Shown: one piece after another, positions 54,121 through 63,121 of the stretch
How positions within the stretch are numbered: position 1 is the first letter of the stretch
Layout: every line of letters starts with the position of its first letter
Assembly: GCA_027297435.1 (NCBI GenBank)
Contig: JAPUIA010000275.1
Location: 1-64,000 of the forward strand
Length of the DNA stretch: 64,000 bases
Reading direction: 5' to 3'
Origin: Gammaproteobacteria bacterium
Lineage (GTDB): Bacteria; Pseudomonadota; Gammaproteobacteria; Pseudomonadales; Azotimanducaceae
The notes under the pieces: model-generated
Told to the model about the DNA's origin: nothing
Seen by the model: the letters and a program-made list of their open reading frames with translations, nothing else
Databases searched by the model: none
Position numbers and translations under genes: made by a program

Positions 54121-54848
54121 CGGCGCGGATATCCGAGCGTGGCCAACAACGCTTGTGTGTCCGAATCGGTGAGGAACTGTAGAAATGCGCGTGCCGCATC
54201 TGGCTTCGTGCTTGCGGCCAGGACCACCGCCTGCTGATCGATCGGATCGTGGTAGGAAGGCGGGCACACCCAATAGTTTGCTGCGGGCGTGCGGGCGGCC
54301 AGCAACTGACTGAGTGCGACAAAGCCTGCGGGTACCGCGGATGTCGTCACGAAATGATTCACCTGGCTGACGTTGTGGCCGAACACGAGGTGAGCCTCGA
54401 CGGTTTCCCATAAGCCCAATTGGCGCAGGCACTGTGCCGCTGCATGGCCATAGGGCGCGACTGGCGGATTGGCGATCGCCAGGCGTTTGCCCGCGATCTG
54501 CGACGGTGTAGCCGCCCGCCCCGGCGTCCAGAGCGCGACACGTCCTTCGGCATAGGTGATCGAAGGTGCCTCGGCGAAACCGTCGTCCACGAGTGCGCGT
54601 GGTCGCACTGCGTCCGCGGACAGGAATACGTCGAACGGCGCGCCTTGTCGAATCTGCGCGGTGAGCAACCCGGACGCCCCGAATGTCGGTGCGATTCCGA
54701 TGCGTGACTGAGTCTCGAAATGCTCTCGTAAAATCAGCAATGGCGCGCGAAAATTGGTTGCCACCGCAACGTTGAGCGTGACTGCTTCATCGCTCGTGGC
54801 GAGGGTGTGACCAGAGTAGACGAGTAGTAATATCGTGAGGAACTTCAT
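54117..54848 (-). CDS. modA: Molybdate-binding periplasmic protein ModA
   Basis: A 243-residue solute-binding protein. Residues 1-17 form the signal peptide. NVAVATNFRAPLLIL is the ModA opening, FGASGLLTAQI and GAPFDVFLSADA follow, and FLQFLTDSDTQALLATLGY ends it. It captures molybdate or tungstate in the periplasm. It is the first gene of modA-modB-modC-srkA. No ModE gene or clear ModE box was found upstream. Confidence 0.93.
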   Translation of the reverse strand: MKFLTILLLVYSGHTLATSDEAVTLNVAVATNFRAPLLILREHFETQSRIGIAPTFGASGLLTAQIRQGAPFDVFLSADAVRPRALVDDGFAEAPSITYAEGRVALWTPGRAATPSQIAGKRLAIANPPVAPYGHAAAQCLRQLGLWETVEAHLVFGHNVSQVNHFVTTSAVPAGFVALSQLLAARTPAANYWVCPPSYHDPIDQQAVVLAASTKPDAARAFLQFLTDSDTQALLATLGYPRR

Positions 54849-54893
54849 CGACGCCTTGCGATGCCAGACCCGGCGCAGTCTATCAGGTTGCGA

Positions 54894-55616
54894 CTACCGT
54901 CGAGACTCGGGCACTCGCGTATCCACGCGGGCACGCGCGTCCACGCGGGCGGCCACCCATACATCGACTCGCGATGCCCCCGCACCCAGGAGAATCCGCG
55001 CTAACTCGCTTACCGTCGCACCCGTGGTCATCACGTCATCGATGAGAGCCACGTGCCCGTGCCATTCGCGGGTCACGCGAAACGCACCACGCACGCTCTG
55101 ATCCCGTGCCTTGCGCGTCTGTCCGCGCTGCGGTCTTTGTCTGCCGACGCGGCGCACACCGGTACGGCAGAGCGGAATCTCGAGCGCCTTCGCAATCGGT
55201 TGAGCGATCAACAGCGCTTGGTTGTGACCGCGGCGCCAAAGGCGCCGCAGCGTCAAAGGTACCGGAACGAGAACGTCCGGTAACACATCGCCCGCTTGCC
55301 GAACCGACGTTGTCAGTAGACGGCCGAGCAGTTGCGCTTCTCGGCAACCGTTGCCGAACTTGATGGCGTGGACCCAATCTCGAATCATATCTTGGAATAG
55401 TAGTGGCGCGATGGTTCTGGTAAACGCCGGTGGCTTGGTTTGGCAACGTTGGCAAAGGTCGATGGCGGGTTGCGGCAGCGGCAGACCGCAACGCTGGCAA
55501 GGCCACCGGTTGTACGGCAGTGCCGCGAGGCAGTGCCGGCAGACATCGATGTCGCCGTCGAACGTTTGGTTGCACAGTTTGCAGATCCGTGGAAACCACC
55601 AGTCGAGAAAGCCCAT
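54894..55616 (-). CDS. comF: ComF-family phosphoribosyltransferase-like protein
   Basis: A 240-residue protein. An N-terminal zinc ribbon contains the pairs CKLC, CRHC, CQRC and CQRC, and the C-terminal phosphoribosyltransferase domain carries the PRPP motif VALIDDVMTTGAT. ComF/GntX proteins are linked to DNA uptake or carbohydrate use. The C-terminus is unusual, being rich in Val/Arg/Ala/Asp. The ATG at 55616 is chosen over an upstream extension that would overlap the divergent acyl-CoA dehydrogenase. Biotin genes, its frequent neighbours, are absent. Confidence 0.88.
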   Translation of the reverse strand: MGFLDWWFPRICKLCNQTFDGDIDVCRHCLAALPYNRWPCQRCGLPLPQPAIDLCQRCQTKPPAFTRTIAPLLFQDMIRDWVHAIKFGNGCREAQLLGRLLTTSVRQAGDVLPDVLVPVPLTLRRLWRRGHNQALLIAQPIAKALEIPLCRTGVRRVGRQRPQRGQTRKARDQSVRGAFRVTREWHGHVALIDDVMTTGATVSELARILLGAGASRVDVWVAARVDARARVDTRVPESRR

Positions 55617-55734
55617 GCAATGGTTGTAACCCTCTTTTTCTCTGGGCGGCAGCATCGGCTGGCGTTTTTGACAGTGAGCATGGGGCCCAGTATCGTGCCC
55701 GCCCGCGGCCAGTCGCCTGAAACGACGATCAAAC

Positions 55735-57507
55735 ATGGCTTTCGAACAAGATAGACGCTTTCTCGTACACGATGTGCTCGACTACTCGGGTCACTATGCC
55801 TCGCTTGATTTTCCGGATGCCCCGGGTCGCGAGCTGATCGATGCCATTCTCGATGAAGTGGGACGCTTCGCTCTTAAGGAGCTAAAACCCCTCAACCGCA
55901 TCGGTGACGAACATGGCTGTACGTTAGCCGATGGGGTGGTCACCACGCCTCCGGGTTTCAAAGAGGCATATCAGAAATTCGTCGAAGGTGGCTGGGCGAG
56001 CTTGACCGGCACGGTCGAATACGGCGGCCAGGGCTTGCCGGACAGCATGAGCCTGTTCCTGGAAGAGCTGCTGTGTTGTGCCAACCTGGCGTGGGCAATG
56101 TATCCAGGCTTGTCGCGGGGCGTGCTGGAGGCGCTGGAATCCCACGGATCGGCAGACCAAAAGCGCGATTTTCTGACCAAGCTCATCAGTGGCGAGTGGA
56201 CCGGCACCATGTGTTTGACCGAGTCCCACGCAGGGTCCGACGTTGGACTCGCTCGCACCCGGGCGGAAGCCGACGCTGATGGAACCTATCGCATTACCGG
56301 CAGCAAAATCTTCATTTCCGCCGGCGAGCACGATTTGGCCGAGAACATCGTGCATCTGGTCCTGGCGCGTGTTGACGGTGCGCCGGACGGCACCAAGGGT
56401 ATTTCCATGTTCGTCGTACCCAAGTTCAACCTCGACGGTACGCGCAACCAGGTGGTGTGTGGGGCGATCGAAGAGAAGATGGGCATTCACGGTAACGCAA
56501 CCTGCGTACTGCACTTCGAAGCAGCCAAAGGTTATCTGGTCGGCGAGGAAAACGACGGCATGCGTTATATGTTCACGATGATGAATGCGGCGCGCATCGT
56601 GGTCGGTTTGCAAGGCATCTGCCTCGCTCAGGCCGCCTATGAAAGGGCGGCCGAGTACGCCACACAACGCTTGCAGATGCGTAGCTTGAGTGGCCCGAAA
56701 GCACCGGATCAGCCTGCCGACCCGATCATCGTCCATCCGGACGTACGGCGCATGTTGCTGACTCAGAAAGCGCTGATAGAGGGTGGACGCGCCCTGGTTT
56801 ATTTCGCGGGCCAGCTGATCGATCTGGTGGAGCTCGGCAAAGACGAGGAAATCCGCGACGAGGCATCTGAACTGCTCGACTTTCTTACGCCCATCGTGAA
56901 GGGCTTTCTCACCGAGGTGAGTTTCGAATCGATCAACCATGGCGTGCAGGTGTTCGGGGGCCACGGGTTTATTCGTGAAACCGGCGTCGAACAGTTTCTG
57001 CGCGACGCACGCATCACCTTACTCTATGAAGGCACCACCGGTATCCAGGCGCTCGACTTGTTGGGCCGCAAGGTCTTGATGAACCAGGGCAAAGGGCTCA
57101 TCCGCATGATTACGCGGATGGACGAGATCGCGGCCGCCTGCCAATCGGCCTTGCCCGATATCGCCGACGCCCTCACGCAACTTGGCAAGCAGTGGGGAGA
57201 GGTGTCCTTCGCGATCGGTGTGGCGGCCCAAGATGATCCGGAGGAGATTGGGGCAGCGTCTGTCGACTACCTGTTCTACAGCGGCTATGCGGTTCTCGCC
57301 TACCTATGGGCACGAATGGCGCTGACCGCGAGCGAGAGGGCCGACGATGCGTACGGACGAGGCAAGATCGCGACGGCGCGTTTCTACTTCCAGCGCTTGT
57401 TGCCGCGCACCCTCGCCCACAAGGCGGCCATCGAAGCGGGCGGGGCTAGCCTTATGCAGATTAGCGATGAAGCGCTAACATCGGGGTTGTCGACGCCTGT
57501 TCGTTAG
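55735..57507 (+). CDS. Acyl-CoA dehydrogenase, long form with C-terminal extension
   Basis: A 590-residue flavoprotein of the long acyl-CoA dehydrogenase group (AcdA/FadE-like, with extra C-terminal helical domain). FAD-binding stretches MCLTESHAGSDVG and KIFISAGEHDLAEN, and the EGTTGIQALDLLGRKV helix, are clear. It introduces a trans-2 double bond into acyl-CoA and passes electrons to an electron-transfer flavoprotein. The next gene, 12 bp on, is a paralog. No etfAB genes are nearby. Confidence 0.92.
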   Translation: MAFEQDRRFLVHDVLDYSGHYASLDFPDAPGRELIDAILDEVGRFALKELKPLNRIGDEHGCTLADGVVTTPPGFKEAYQKFVEGGWASLTGTVEYGGQGLPDSMSLFLEELLCCANLAWAMYPGLSRGVLEALESHGSADQKRDFLTKLISGEWTGTMCLTESHAGSDVGLARTRAEADADGTYRITGSKIFISAGEHDLAENIVHLVLARVDGAPDGTKGISMFVVPKFNLDGTRNQVVCGAIEEKMGIHGNATCVLHFEAAKGYLVGEENDGMRYMFTMMNAARIVVGLQGICLAQAAYERAAEYATQRLQMRSLSGPKAPDQPADPIIVHPDVRRMLLTQKALIEGGRALVYFAGQLIDLVELGKDEEIRDEASELLDFLTPIVKGFLTEVSFESINHGVQVFGGHGFIRETGVEQFLRDARITLLYEGTTGIQALDLLGRKVLMNQGKGLIRMITRMDEIAAACQSALPDIADALTQLGKQWGEVSFAIGVAAQDDPEEIGAASVDYLFYSGYAVLAYLWARMALTASERADDAYGRGKIATARFYFQRLLPRTLAHKAAIEAGGASLMQISDEALTSGLSTPVR

Positions 57508-57519
57508 GAGGACGGATCA

Positions 57520-59256
57520 ATGTTGGAGTACCAGGCGCCCGAAAGGGACTTGGAGTTCTTGCTTTTCGACCTGTTCGAAGTGCAAAAAGCATGGCAGGAC
57601 ATTCCGGCATTCGCCGATTTCACTGACGATTTGATCCGGGCCGTGATCAGCGAGGGTGGCAAGCTTGCTCGAGAGGTCATGACACCGATAAGCCAGCAGG
57701 CAGATGCGGAAGGCAGTCGCTGGGAAGACGGTGTGGTCACTGCGCCCAGTGGTTTCCGGGAAGCTTACGATCAGCTCGCCGGCGGCGGCTGGTTGGGACT
57801 ATCCGGCAATCCGGAGTACGGAGGCCAAGGCATGCCTAAATTGTTGGGGTGCTTGTTGGAAGAGATGTTCTGGGGATCGAACACCAATCTGTATCTCTAC
57901 GCCACGCTGACGGTGGGCGCGTCGATCTGTATCGACGCCCACGGTACCGAAGAGCAGAAGTCCCTCTATCTACCGATGTTGTACAGCGGCCAGTGGTCGG
58001 GCGCGATGGATCTGACCGAGCCGCAGGCGGGCACCGACCTCGGCATCATCCGGACGAAAGCCGAGCAGGCCGCGGACGGTACCTACCGGATCAGCGGTAC
58101 CAAGATTTTCATTACCGCTGGCGAACACGATCTTACCGAGAACATCGTGCATTTGGTGCTCGCCAAACTGCCCGGTGCGCCGGACGGCACGCGTGGCATT
58201 AGCCTATTTATCGTGCCCAAGTACCTTCCGAACGCAGATGGTTCACCGGGAGAGCGTAACGGCGTGGCCAGCGGATCCATCGAGGAGAAGATGGGTGTCA
58301 AAGGCAGCGCGACCAACGTCATGAATTATGACGGCGCCGTCGGTTATCTCGTGGGCGAGGAGAACTCAGGTCTTGCCTGCATGTTCACGATGATGAACTA
58401 CGAAAGGCTCTCGGTGGGTCTGCAAGGCTTAGGCGCGGGAGAACTGGCGTATCAGCAAGCGGTTCGCTACGCCCGCGACCGGCTGCAAGGCCGCGCTCCG
58501 GGTGGTCCCCAGAATCCGGACGGCACGGCCGATTCGCTGCTGGTGCATCCCGACGTGCGGCGGATGCTGCTGACCATCAGGGCCTACACGGAAGCGGGTC
58601 GGGCTTTTGCGATGCTGGTCGGTCTGACGCTCGACAGGGGTAAATATGCAGACGATCGCGACAGCCAGGCGCTCTCTGAGCTGCTCACCCCAATCGCGAA
58701 AGCCTACTTGAGCGACAAGGGCTTCGAGAGCGCGGTGCTTGCGCAACAGGTGTTCGGTGGCCACGGGTACATCAAAGAGACGGGCGTGGAACAGATCGTC
58801 AGAGATACGCGCATCGCACAGATATACGAAGGTACCAATGGTGTCCAGGCTTTGGACTTGGTCGGTCGTAAGGTACTCCGTGATGGTGGCCGGGTGCTGA
58901 AACGATTTGTCGAATACATGTCGGGCGAGACCGTCCCGGACCGCTACCGCGATGCTCTGTCGGCAGAGTTCGATCGCCTGGGGAAGGTAACCGAATCGGT
59001 GCTCGCAAGATCCGGTGACGACGTAGACCTGCCGGGGGCCGTTTCGACCGATTACCTCGAGCTGGCCGGTCTGACGATCTATGCGTGGCTATGGGCTCGC
59101 ATGGTGGAGGTTGCGGGCGACGACGCGTTTGGCCAAGCCAAGCAGCAGACCGCTGACTTTTTCTTTGCGCGTCTGCTACCTAAGACGCTTGCGTTGGAGC
59201 AGAGCATTTACGCGGACTCGTCCGCCGTGATGGCGATGAACGACACAACTTTCTAA
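57520..59256 (+). CDS. Acyl-CoA dehydrogenase, long form, paralog
   Basis: A 578-residue acyl-CoA dehydrogenase, similar to the preceding one along its length, with MDLTEPQAGTDLG, KIFITAGEHDLTEN and EGTNGVQALDLVGRKV. An AGGAG site precedes the ATG. The pair probably arose by duplication and may form a heteromeric enzyme or cover different chain lengths. The terminal FADSSAVM-type region is similar but not identical in both. The transcript appears to end here. Confidence 0.92.
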   Translation: MLEYQAPERDLEFLLFDLFEVQKAWQDIPAFADFTDDLIRAVISEGGKLAREVMTPISQQADAEGSRWEDGVVTAPSGFREAYDQLAGGGWLGLSGNPEYGGQGMPKLLGCLLEEMFWGSNTNLYLYATLTVGASICIDAHGTEEQKSLYLPMLYSGQWSGAMDLTEPQAGTDLGIIRTKAEQAADGTYRISGTKIFITAGEHDLTENIVHLVLAKLPGAPDGTRGISLFIVPKYLPNADGSPGERNGVASGSIEEKMGVKGSATNVMNYDGAVGYLVGEENSGLACMFTMMNYERLSVGLQGLGAGELAYQQAVRYARDRLQGRAPGGPQNPDGTADSLLVHPDVRRMLLTIRAYTEAGRAFAMLVGLTLDRGKYADDRDSQALSELLTPIAKAYLSDKGFESAVLAQQVFGGHGYIKETGVEQIVRDTRIAQIYEGTNGVQALDLVGRKVLRDGGRVLKRFVEYMSGETVPDRYRDALSAEFDRLGKVTESVLARSGDDVDLPGAVSTDYLELAGLTIYAWLWARMVEVAGDDAFGQAKQQTADFFFARLLPKTLALEQSIYADSSAVMAMNDTTF

Positions 59257-59285
59257 TATCTAATACGGCCCGGCCGCTTAACGCT

Positions 59286-59570
59286 TCAAACCAGCTTGCC
59301 TTCTAGATCGTGCGATCTGCGCCATCCGGCAAGATCACGCGAATTGACGAAATGCACGACAAGGTCCGCCGCTCGAATTGAGTCGACGAGCATTATGCTG
59401 ACGTCGGCGATCGCCACGACATCGACCTCATACCACACCTCCTCTTGCCCGCGCGCCATGTTTCTCGATTGCGCCTTGAACACGAAAAGATCGGCGTTCG
59501 CTCGAGTATCGGTAACGTGAACCATCACGTCCGCCCGTTCGCGAACCGCGGTTACGCTAATGAGCGCCAC
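59286..59570 (-). CDS. DUF6150-like small protein
   Basis: A 94-residue protein from a GTG at 59570. The text is built of beta-type repeats (ADVMVHVTD, ADLFVFKA, DVVAIADVSIMLV, AADLVVHFV, then LAGWR), resembling the repeated VYVTD/ADLLVY/DADIKIYFVD pattern of the DUF6150 family. The GTG overlaps the stop of the lipoprotein gene by one base (TAGTG), suggesting coupled translation. Function is unknown. Confidence 0.68.
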   Translation of the reverse strand: MALISVTAVRERADVMVHVTDTRANADLFVFKAQSRNMARGQEEVWYEVDVVAIADVSIMLVDSIRAADLVVHFVNSRDLAGWRRSHDLEGKLV

Positions 59571-60199
59571 TAGCTCTGGGCGTCGTCGTCGTCCGGGTCG
59601 GGACAAGGATGGTCCTCAACGCGCGGATCACATACGCTGATGCCGCGCATGTAGAGCGACCAGGCTGCCATCTCTTCGTCCGGGATGGGCGGCGCGGTGT
59701 GCTCCGGGTCGAGTTGGACGATCTGACGTGTGCGCGTGATCACGTAGAAATAATCACTGCCTTGTATGGCCTTGATGAGCGTCACTTCTCCTTGGTCAGT
59801 CTCCAAGTTGCGGTCACACACGAACAACCTGACCGACGTCGGGTAGTTGTTCTCCAGCCCGGAAAACGTGTTGTAGTGGTTGAATCCCTCGCAGCTGTCG
59901 CTCGCGCCATCGCCCATCGTGGTGAGAAACTCGATGGGGTCAGGTAGGGGATCGCCGGTAAGGGATTCGAAGCTGAGCGTCTCACGACCCTCGGCGTCGC
60001 GTGGGTCGGCAGGCACGAATTCGGTCATGCGCAAGCCGGCGGTATCGGTTTGCGACGTACGCAACCAGCCTTCGGGAGGAGCTGCGACAAGGTGTTCGCC
60101 GGTTGGAGGTGGAGCCGATTGTTTAGGCGCGGACGGCGCTTCTGTGTCCGCACAACACGAGAGCGCTAGAATCAGCGCTGTCAGGGAGACTTTGTTCAT
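59570..60199 (-). CDS. Hypothetical lipoprotein
   Basis: A 209-residue protein with a lipoprotein signal peptide. MNKVSLTALILALSC gives a lipobox at residues 12-15, and the cysteine would be lipidated. A proline-rich linker follows, then a soluble domain with several cysteines (SCEGF, FVCD, SVCDP, HPCPD). The acidic tail is rich in Asp. I do not recognise the family. The ATG at 60199 overlaps the SDR stop by 4 nt. Confidence 0.72.
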   Translation of the reverse strand: MNKVSLTALILALSCCADTEAPSAPKQSAPPPTGEHLVAAPPEGWLRTSQTDTAGLRMTEFVPADPRDAEGRETLSFESLTGDPLPDPIEFLTTMGDGASDSCEGFNHYNTFSGLENNYPTSVRLFVCDRNLETDQGEVTLIKAIQGSDYFYVITRTRQIVQLDPEHTAPPIPDEEMAAWSLYMRGISVCDPRVEDHPCPDPDDDDAQS

Positions 60200-60951
60200 C
60201 TTGGGTATACCCATGGGTGCGAACTCGAGAGGCCGCCGTTGACGTAGGATGCTCGATCACTCAGCAAAAAGCAGGCAGCCTGGGCGATCTCGATGGGTTG
60301 ACCCGGTCGGCGCGTCGGATTGATTTGACCGATGCGATGTTCCGTGCCGCGCTCGCGCGCCCGGTCGAAGGTGGGTCGGGTCATGCCTGTCTCTATCAAA
60401 CCGGGGCAGATGGCGTTGATGCGGATGCCGGTATCGTACAGTTGGTAAGCGACGGTTTGCACGATGCTAATCACACCAGCCTTGCTGGCGCTGTAGTCTA
60501 CGCCGCCGGCATTAGCGCGCAATCCGGCCACCGATGCGGTACACACGATCGCCCCGCTGCCCTGTTCGATCATGTGCGGCACGCTGTGTTTGATGGCGAG
60601 AAACACGCCCACCGTGTTGACGGCTAAAGTACGATGCCAATCCTCGACGGTCAGCTCCATCAAGGTCTTACGGCCACCGCTAACGCCTGCATTGGCGTAG
60701 ACCCCATCGATGCCTCCGTAGGTTTCGACGCATCGCGCCACGAAGTCTTTGACTGCGTCCTCAATGCTTGCGTCGGCTTGAACGGCAACCGCAGAACCAC
60801 CGCTTGCCGTGATGCTGCGTGCGGTCTCATGTACGCCATCGGCAATATCCACGGCGACGACGCGGGCACCCTCCTGTGCGGCTAGCTGGCAGGTCGCCCG
60901 ACCGATGCCGCTGCCGGCACCGGTGATGACGATGTTTTTCCCTTCTAGCAT
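60196..60951 (-). CDS. Short-chain dehydrogenase/reductase
   Basis: A 251-residue classical SDR. The dinucleotide loop is TGAGSGIG, YANAG is the NNAG equivalent, the catalytic motif is YSASK, and ICPGLIETGM follows. It would oxidise or reduce a hydroxy/keto compound with NAD(P). It begins 26 bp after the nucleoside hydrolase gene and ends at the lipoprotein start. The ATG at 60951 is chosen over a longer frame inside the neighbour. Confidence 0.9.
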   Translation of the reverse strand: MLEGKNIVITGAGSGIGRATCQLAAQEGARVVAVDIADGVHETARSITASGGSAVAVQADASIEDAVKDFVARCVETYGGIDGVYANAGVSGGRKTLMELTVEDWHRTLAVNTVGVFLAIKHSVPHMIEQGSGAIVCTASVAGLRANAGGVDYSASKAGVISIVQTVAYQLYDTGIRINAICPGLIETGMTRPTFDRARERGTEHRIGQINPTRRPGQPIEIAQAACFLLSDRASYVNGGLSSSHPWVYPR

Positions 60952-60977
60952 GCCCAGGTCGGCTCTCCTTCTATCGG

Positions 60978-61874
60978 TCAGTAGACGGTTTCGACGACAT
61001 CGCGCACGAACGATGCGGCCCCTCCGGGCGTGAAACCGGTGCAGTAAGTGACCCGCGTTCCCGGGTACCCAGCATCGCATTCCAGCGTCGGTCGCTTGGT
61101 ATCGTCATCACGGATACGCCAACCCCGCTGTTCGTGCACGAAATATTCCGGATGTCGCAACCAGGCGATGGTTGCCGAATCCCAAGGGTGGAAACCCGCA
61201 TCGGTTGGGAACGTTTCGGTCCAGTATCGGCACCAAGCCAGCGAATTCTCAAAGAAGTAATCGGACACGTGCGTTTTTTTGGCCTTGATGGTCGCGAGAT
61301 CGTGCTCGGTAACGCACACCTGGCGTGTGAGCTCGAATCCGGCCAATACGATGGGCACCCCGCTTGCCATTACCAGTCGCGTCGCGCGGACGTCGTTTTC
61401 GAAGTTGAAATCGCGCACCGGGCCTTCGTCGCCGATGTAGAACCGGGCGTTGTCGCTGCGTCCGGCAACGATGACCAGCTGCTCGAGGTTGACCAGAACT
61501 TCGGGGGCGTGGTGCACGAGCAGACCGATGTTGGTTAGCGGCCCGATGGCTGCGATGGTGGTTTTGCTACGGCCAAGAATATCGGCCAGATAGCGGGCCG
61601 CGTCGTTAGCAGGCGGTAGCGCTCCGGATTGCGGCAGGGGTTCGACCGCGCCTGGTGTTACCGGGGTGTTCGACTGCTTGAGGGCGACGATCTCGTTGGC
61701 GACTCGATAAACTTCGCCGTGAGGCGCGTTGCCGTAAATCGTGGTGACGCCCAACAAGTCGAGGTCGCTTGCGTTGATGGCTTCGACGATCGCGAAACCG
61801 TCGTCTACGTCGCGGGGTCGGCCTTCATGATGGACACCGATCGCGACATCGCTATCGATGACAAGCGAAGTCAC
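60978..61874 (-). CDS. Nucleoside hydrolase (IUNH family)
   Basis: A 298-residue inosine-uridine-preferring nucleoside-hydrolase-like protein. The usual DxDxxxDD calcium motif is present in an expanded form, DSDVAIGVHHEGRPRDVDD, with the aspartates split by an insertion. ALGPLTN-type IAAIGPLTNI and the later NFENDV are typical. It would release a base from a ribonucleoside. The start is GTG at 61874, next to the stop of the kinase gene. The kinase next door suggests the sugar product is phosphorylated. Confidence 0.85.
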   Translation of the reverse strand: MTSLVIDSDVAIGVHHEGRPRDVDDGFAIVEAINASDLDLLGVTTIYGNAPHGEVYRVANEIVALKQSNTPVTPGAVEPLPQSGALPPANDAARYLADILGRSKTTIAAIGPLTNIGLLVHHAPEVLVNLEQLVIVAGRSDNARFYIGDEGPVRDFNFENDVRATRLVMASGVPIVLAGFELTRQVCVTEHDLATIKAKKTHVSDYFFENSLAWCRYWTETFPTDAGFHPWDSATIAWLRHPEYFVHEQRGWRIRDDDTKRPTLECDAGYPGTRVTYCTGFTPGGAASFVRDVVETVY

Positions 61875-62876
61875 TTAATCATAGGCTCCTGAAGCTACAA
61901 CCGATGTCCGCGCAGTGTTGAGCCATTCCGCTTGCGTCTCGACGTCGGCACTCAGCGGCAGCTGTGCGACACCGAATATGCGGCGAATGACCTCCATTCC
62001 CGCGAATCCGGAGGCGAGCCGGCTGTCGAATCCGTCCGGAGCGTGGTAGTTCTCGAGCAGCGTGGTGATGGCCGACTGCCGGTAGCCACACATTGTGAGA
62101 TGGGCGGTGAACACTCCGACATCGAATTCCGGTGCGCCTTTGAAACCGAACTCCGGGTCGATCACCATGGCGCCTTCTGTCCTATGGTTGAGCCAGCTGC
62201 CCGGGTAAAAGTCTCCGTGGAGCAACACTGGGCGAGAATCGTGACTGGCGGTACCGAGATAGATGGCTCCTAGCCGTTGCGCGTGCGCACCGAGCGCCTC
62301 ATCGTGCGTGAAGGACTCGTACAAGGGGGTAAGCTCGGATTCGATGGCGACACCGTTGTCGGCCAACAGCGGCACCACGAAGATGTGTTGGTGGTTGAGT
62401 TCGCGCATGGCGTTGTTTGCGAAGGCGCCATCGATATCCAAAGCATGCAGCGCGCCTAACCAGTCGATGAGTGAGATCAGGTCGGCGTGGATGTCGTCGG
62501 CCTCGATTGCGGCGTAGAGTGACGTAAAATCTTGGGCGGCGCCCAAGTCTTCAAAACACAGCAGCCGGTTTTCATCGTCATAACCCAGTAGTTGCGGCAT
62601 ACGCCTCGACACGACATCGGATGTCGAGGCGGCAGCGTAGAATGCGGCTTCGACGCTAGCCCGTTCTAGGGGCGCAGGAATGTCGGGATACTTCGCGACG
62701 AACGGCACGGACTGCTTCAGTACGATCGAGCGGGAACCGAGATTCGCACGTAATGTGCGGTTCATGTTGCCCTCACCCGCGGGAGCAAGCTCGACGATCG
62801 ACTCCTTTGCGCCGATCCATTTAAGCGCGCGCAGGCGTGCCTCGATGGCGTCTGCATTTTTCGCCAAGAGCTCCAC
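61875..62876 (-). CDS. MtnK-like sugar kinase (5-methylthioribose-kinase-type)
   Basis: A 333-residue kinase of the APH fold, most like S-methyl-5-thioribose kinase. GEGNMNR (34-40) matches the GDGNLN loop, Lys54 in LKQSVPF fits the KQALPYVR box, and HGDFYPGSW (from His220) with VIDPEFGF (238-245) replace HGDLHTGS and VIDPEFAF. It could phosphorylate ribose, methylthioribose or a similar sugar freed by the adjoining nucleoside hydrolase. Its stop meets the hydrolase GTG. No mtnA is nearby. Fructosamine kinase is an alternative. Confidence 0.75.
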   Translation of the reverse strand: MELLAKNADAIEARLRALKWIGAKESIVELAPAGEGNMNRTLRANLGSRSIVLKQSVPFVAKYPDIPAPLERASVEAAFYAAASTSDVVSRRMPQLLGYDDENRLLCFEDLGAAQDFTSLYAAIEADDIHADLISLIDWLGALHALDIDGAFANNAMRELNHQHIFVVPLLADNGVAIESELTPLYESFTHDEALGAHAQRLGAIYLGTASHDSRPVLLHGDFYPGSWLNHRTEGAMVIDPEFGFKGAPEFDVGVFTAHLTMCGYRQSAITTLLENYHAPDGFDSRLASGFAGMEVIRRIFGVAQLPLSADVETQAEWLNTARTSVVASGAYD

Positions 62877-62921
62877 CGGGCTAGCGGATCGCGGCCGGAT
62901 TGATCATCGCTTGCGGTGCAG

Positions 62922-63045
62922 TAGAAGCGGTCACACCGCTTCTAGCGAGCGCATGGATGCGCGACCATAATAGGTACGGAAAATGCGAGGTTTGCGCAGC
63001 AATGCGTCTCCAAAAAATGCCAGGACGCATTTTTTTTGAGATCGG
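62922..63045. repeat. Composite palindromic repeat, copy B
   Basis: It repeats the modules of copy A in the same order: TAGAAGCGGT-CAC-ACCGCTTCTA (62922-62944), GCGCAT-GG-ATGCGC (62949-62962), a TTTGCGCAGCAA module (about 62991-63002) and AATGC-CAGGAC-GCATT flanked by GTCTC and GAGATCGG (63006-63045). A spacer of about 25 bp separates modules two and three. It lies between mpl and the kinase gene, about 77 bp past the mpl stop. Confidence 0.75.
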
Positions 63046-63121
63046 TCGTAGTCGTCCCAAGGCAAGCGTTAGAGCTCTCATTTTATGATGCTCCCGTCGG
63101 TTGGCGTGGCTAGGAGGAAGT

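Noticed and set aside
54121-54432. Extension of modB into modA
   Set aside because: The extension is Arg- and Pro-rich and antithetical to a membrane protein start. It lies fully inside modA in another frame.
55924-56964. 346-codon frame antisense to the first acyl-CoA dehydrogenase
   Set aside because: The plus-strand gene has clear family motifs throughout. The antisense frame is a composition shadow with no recognisable domain.
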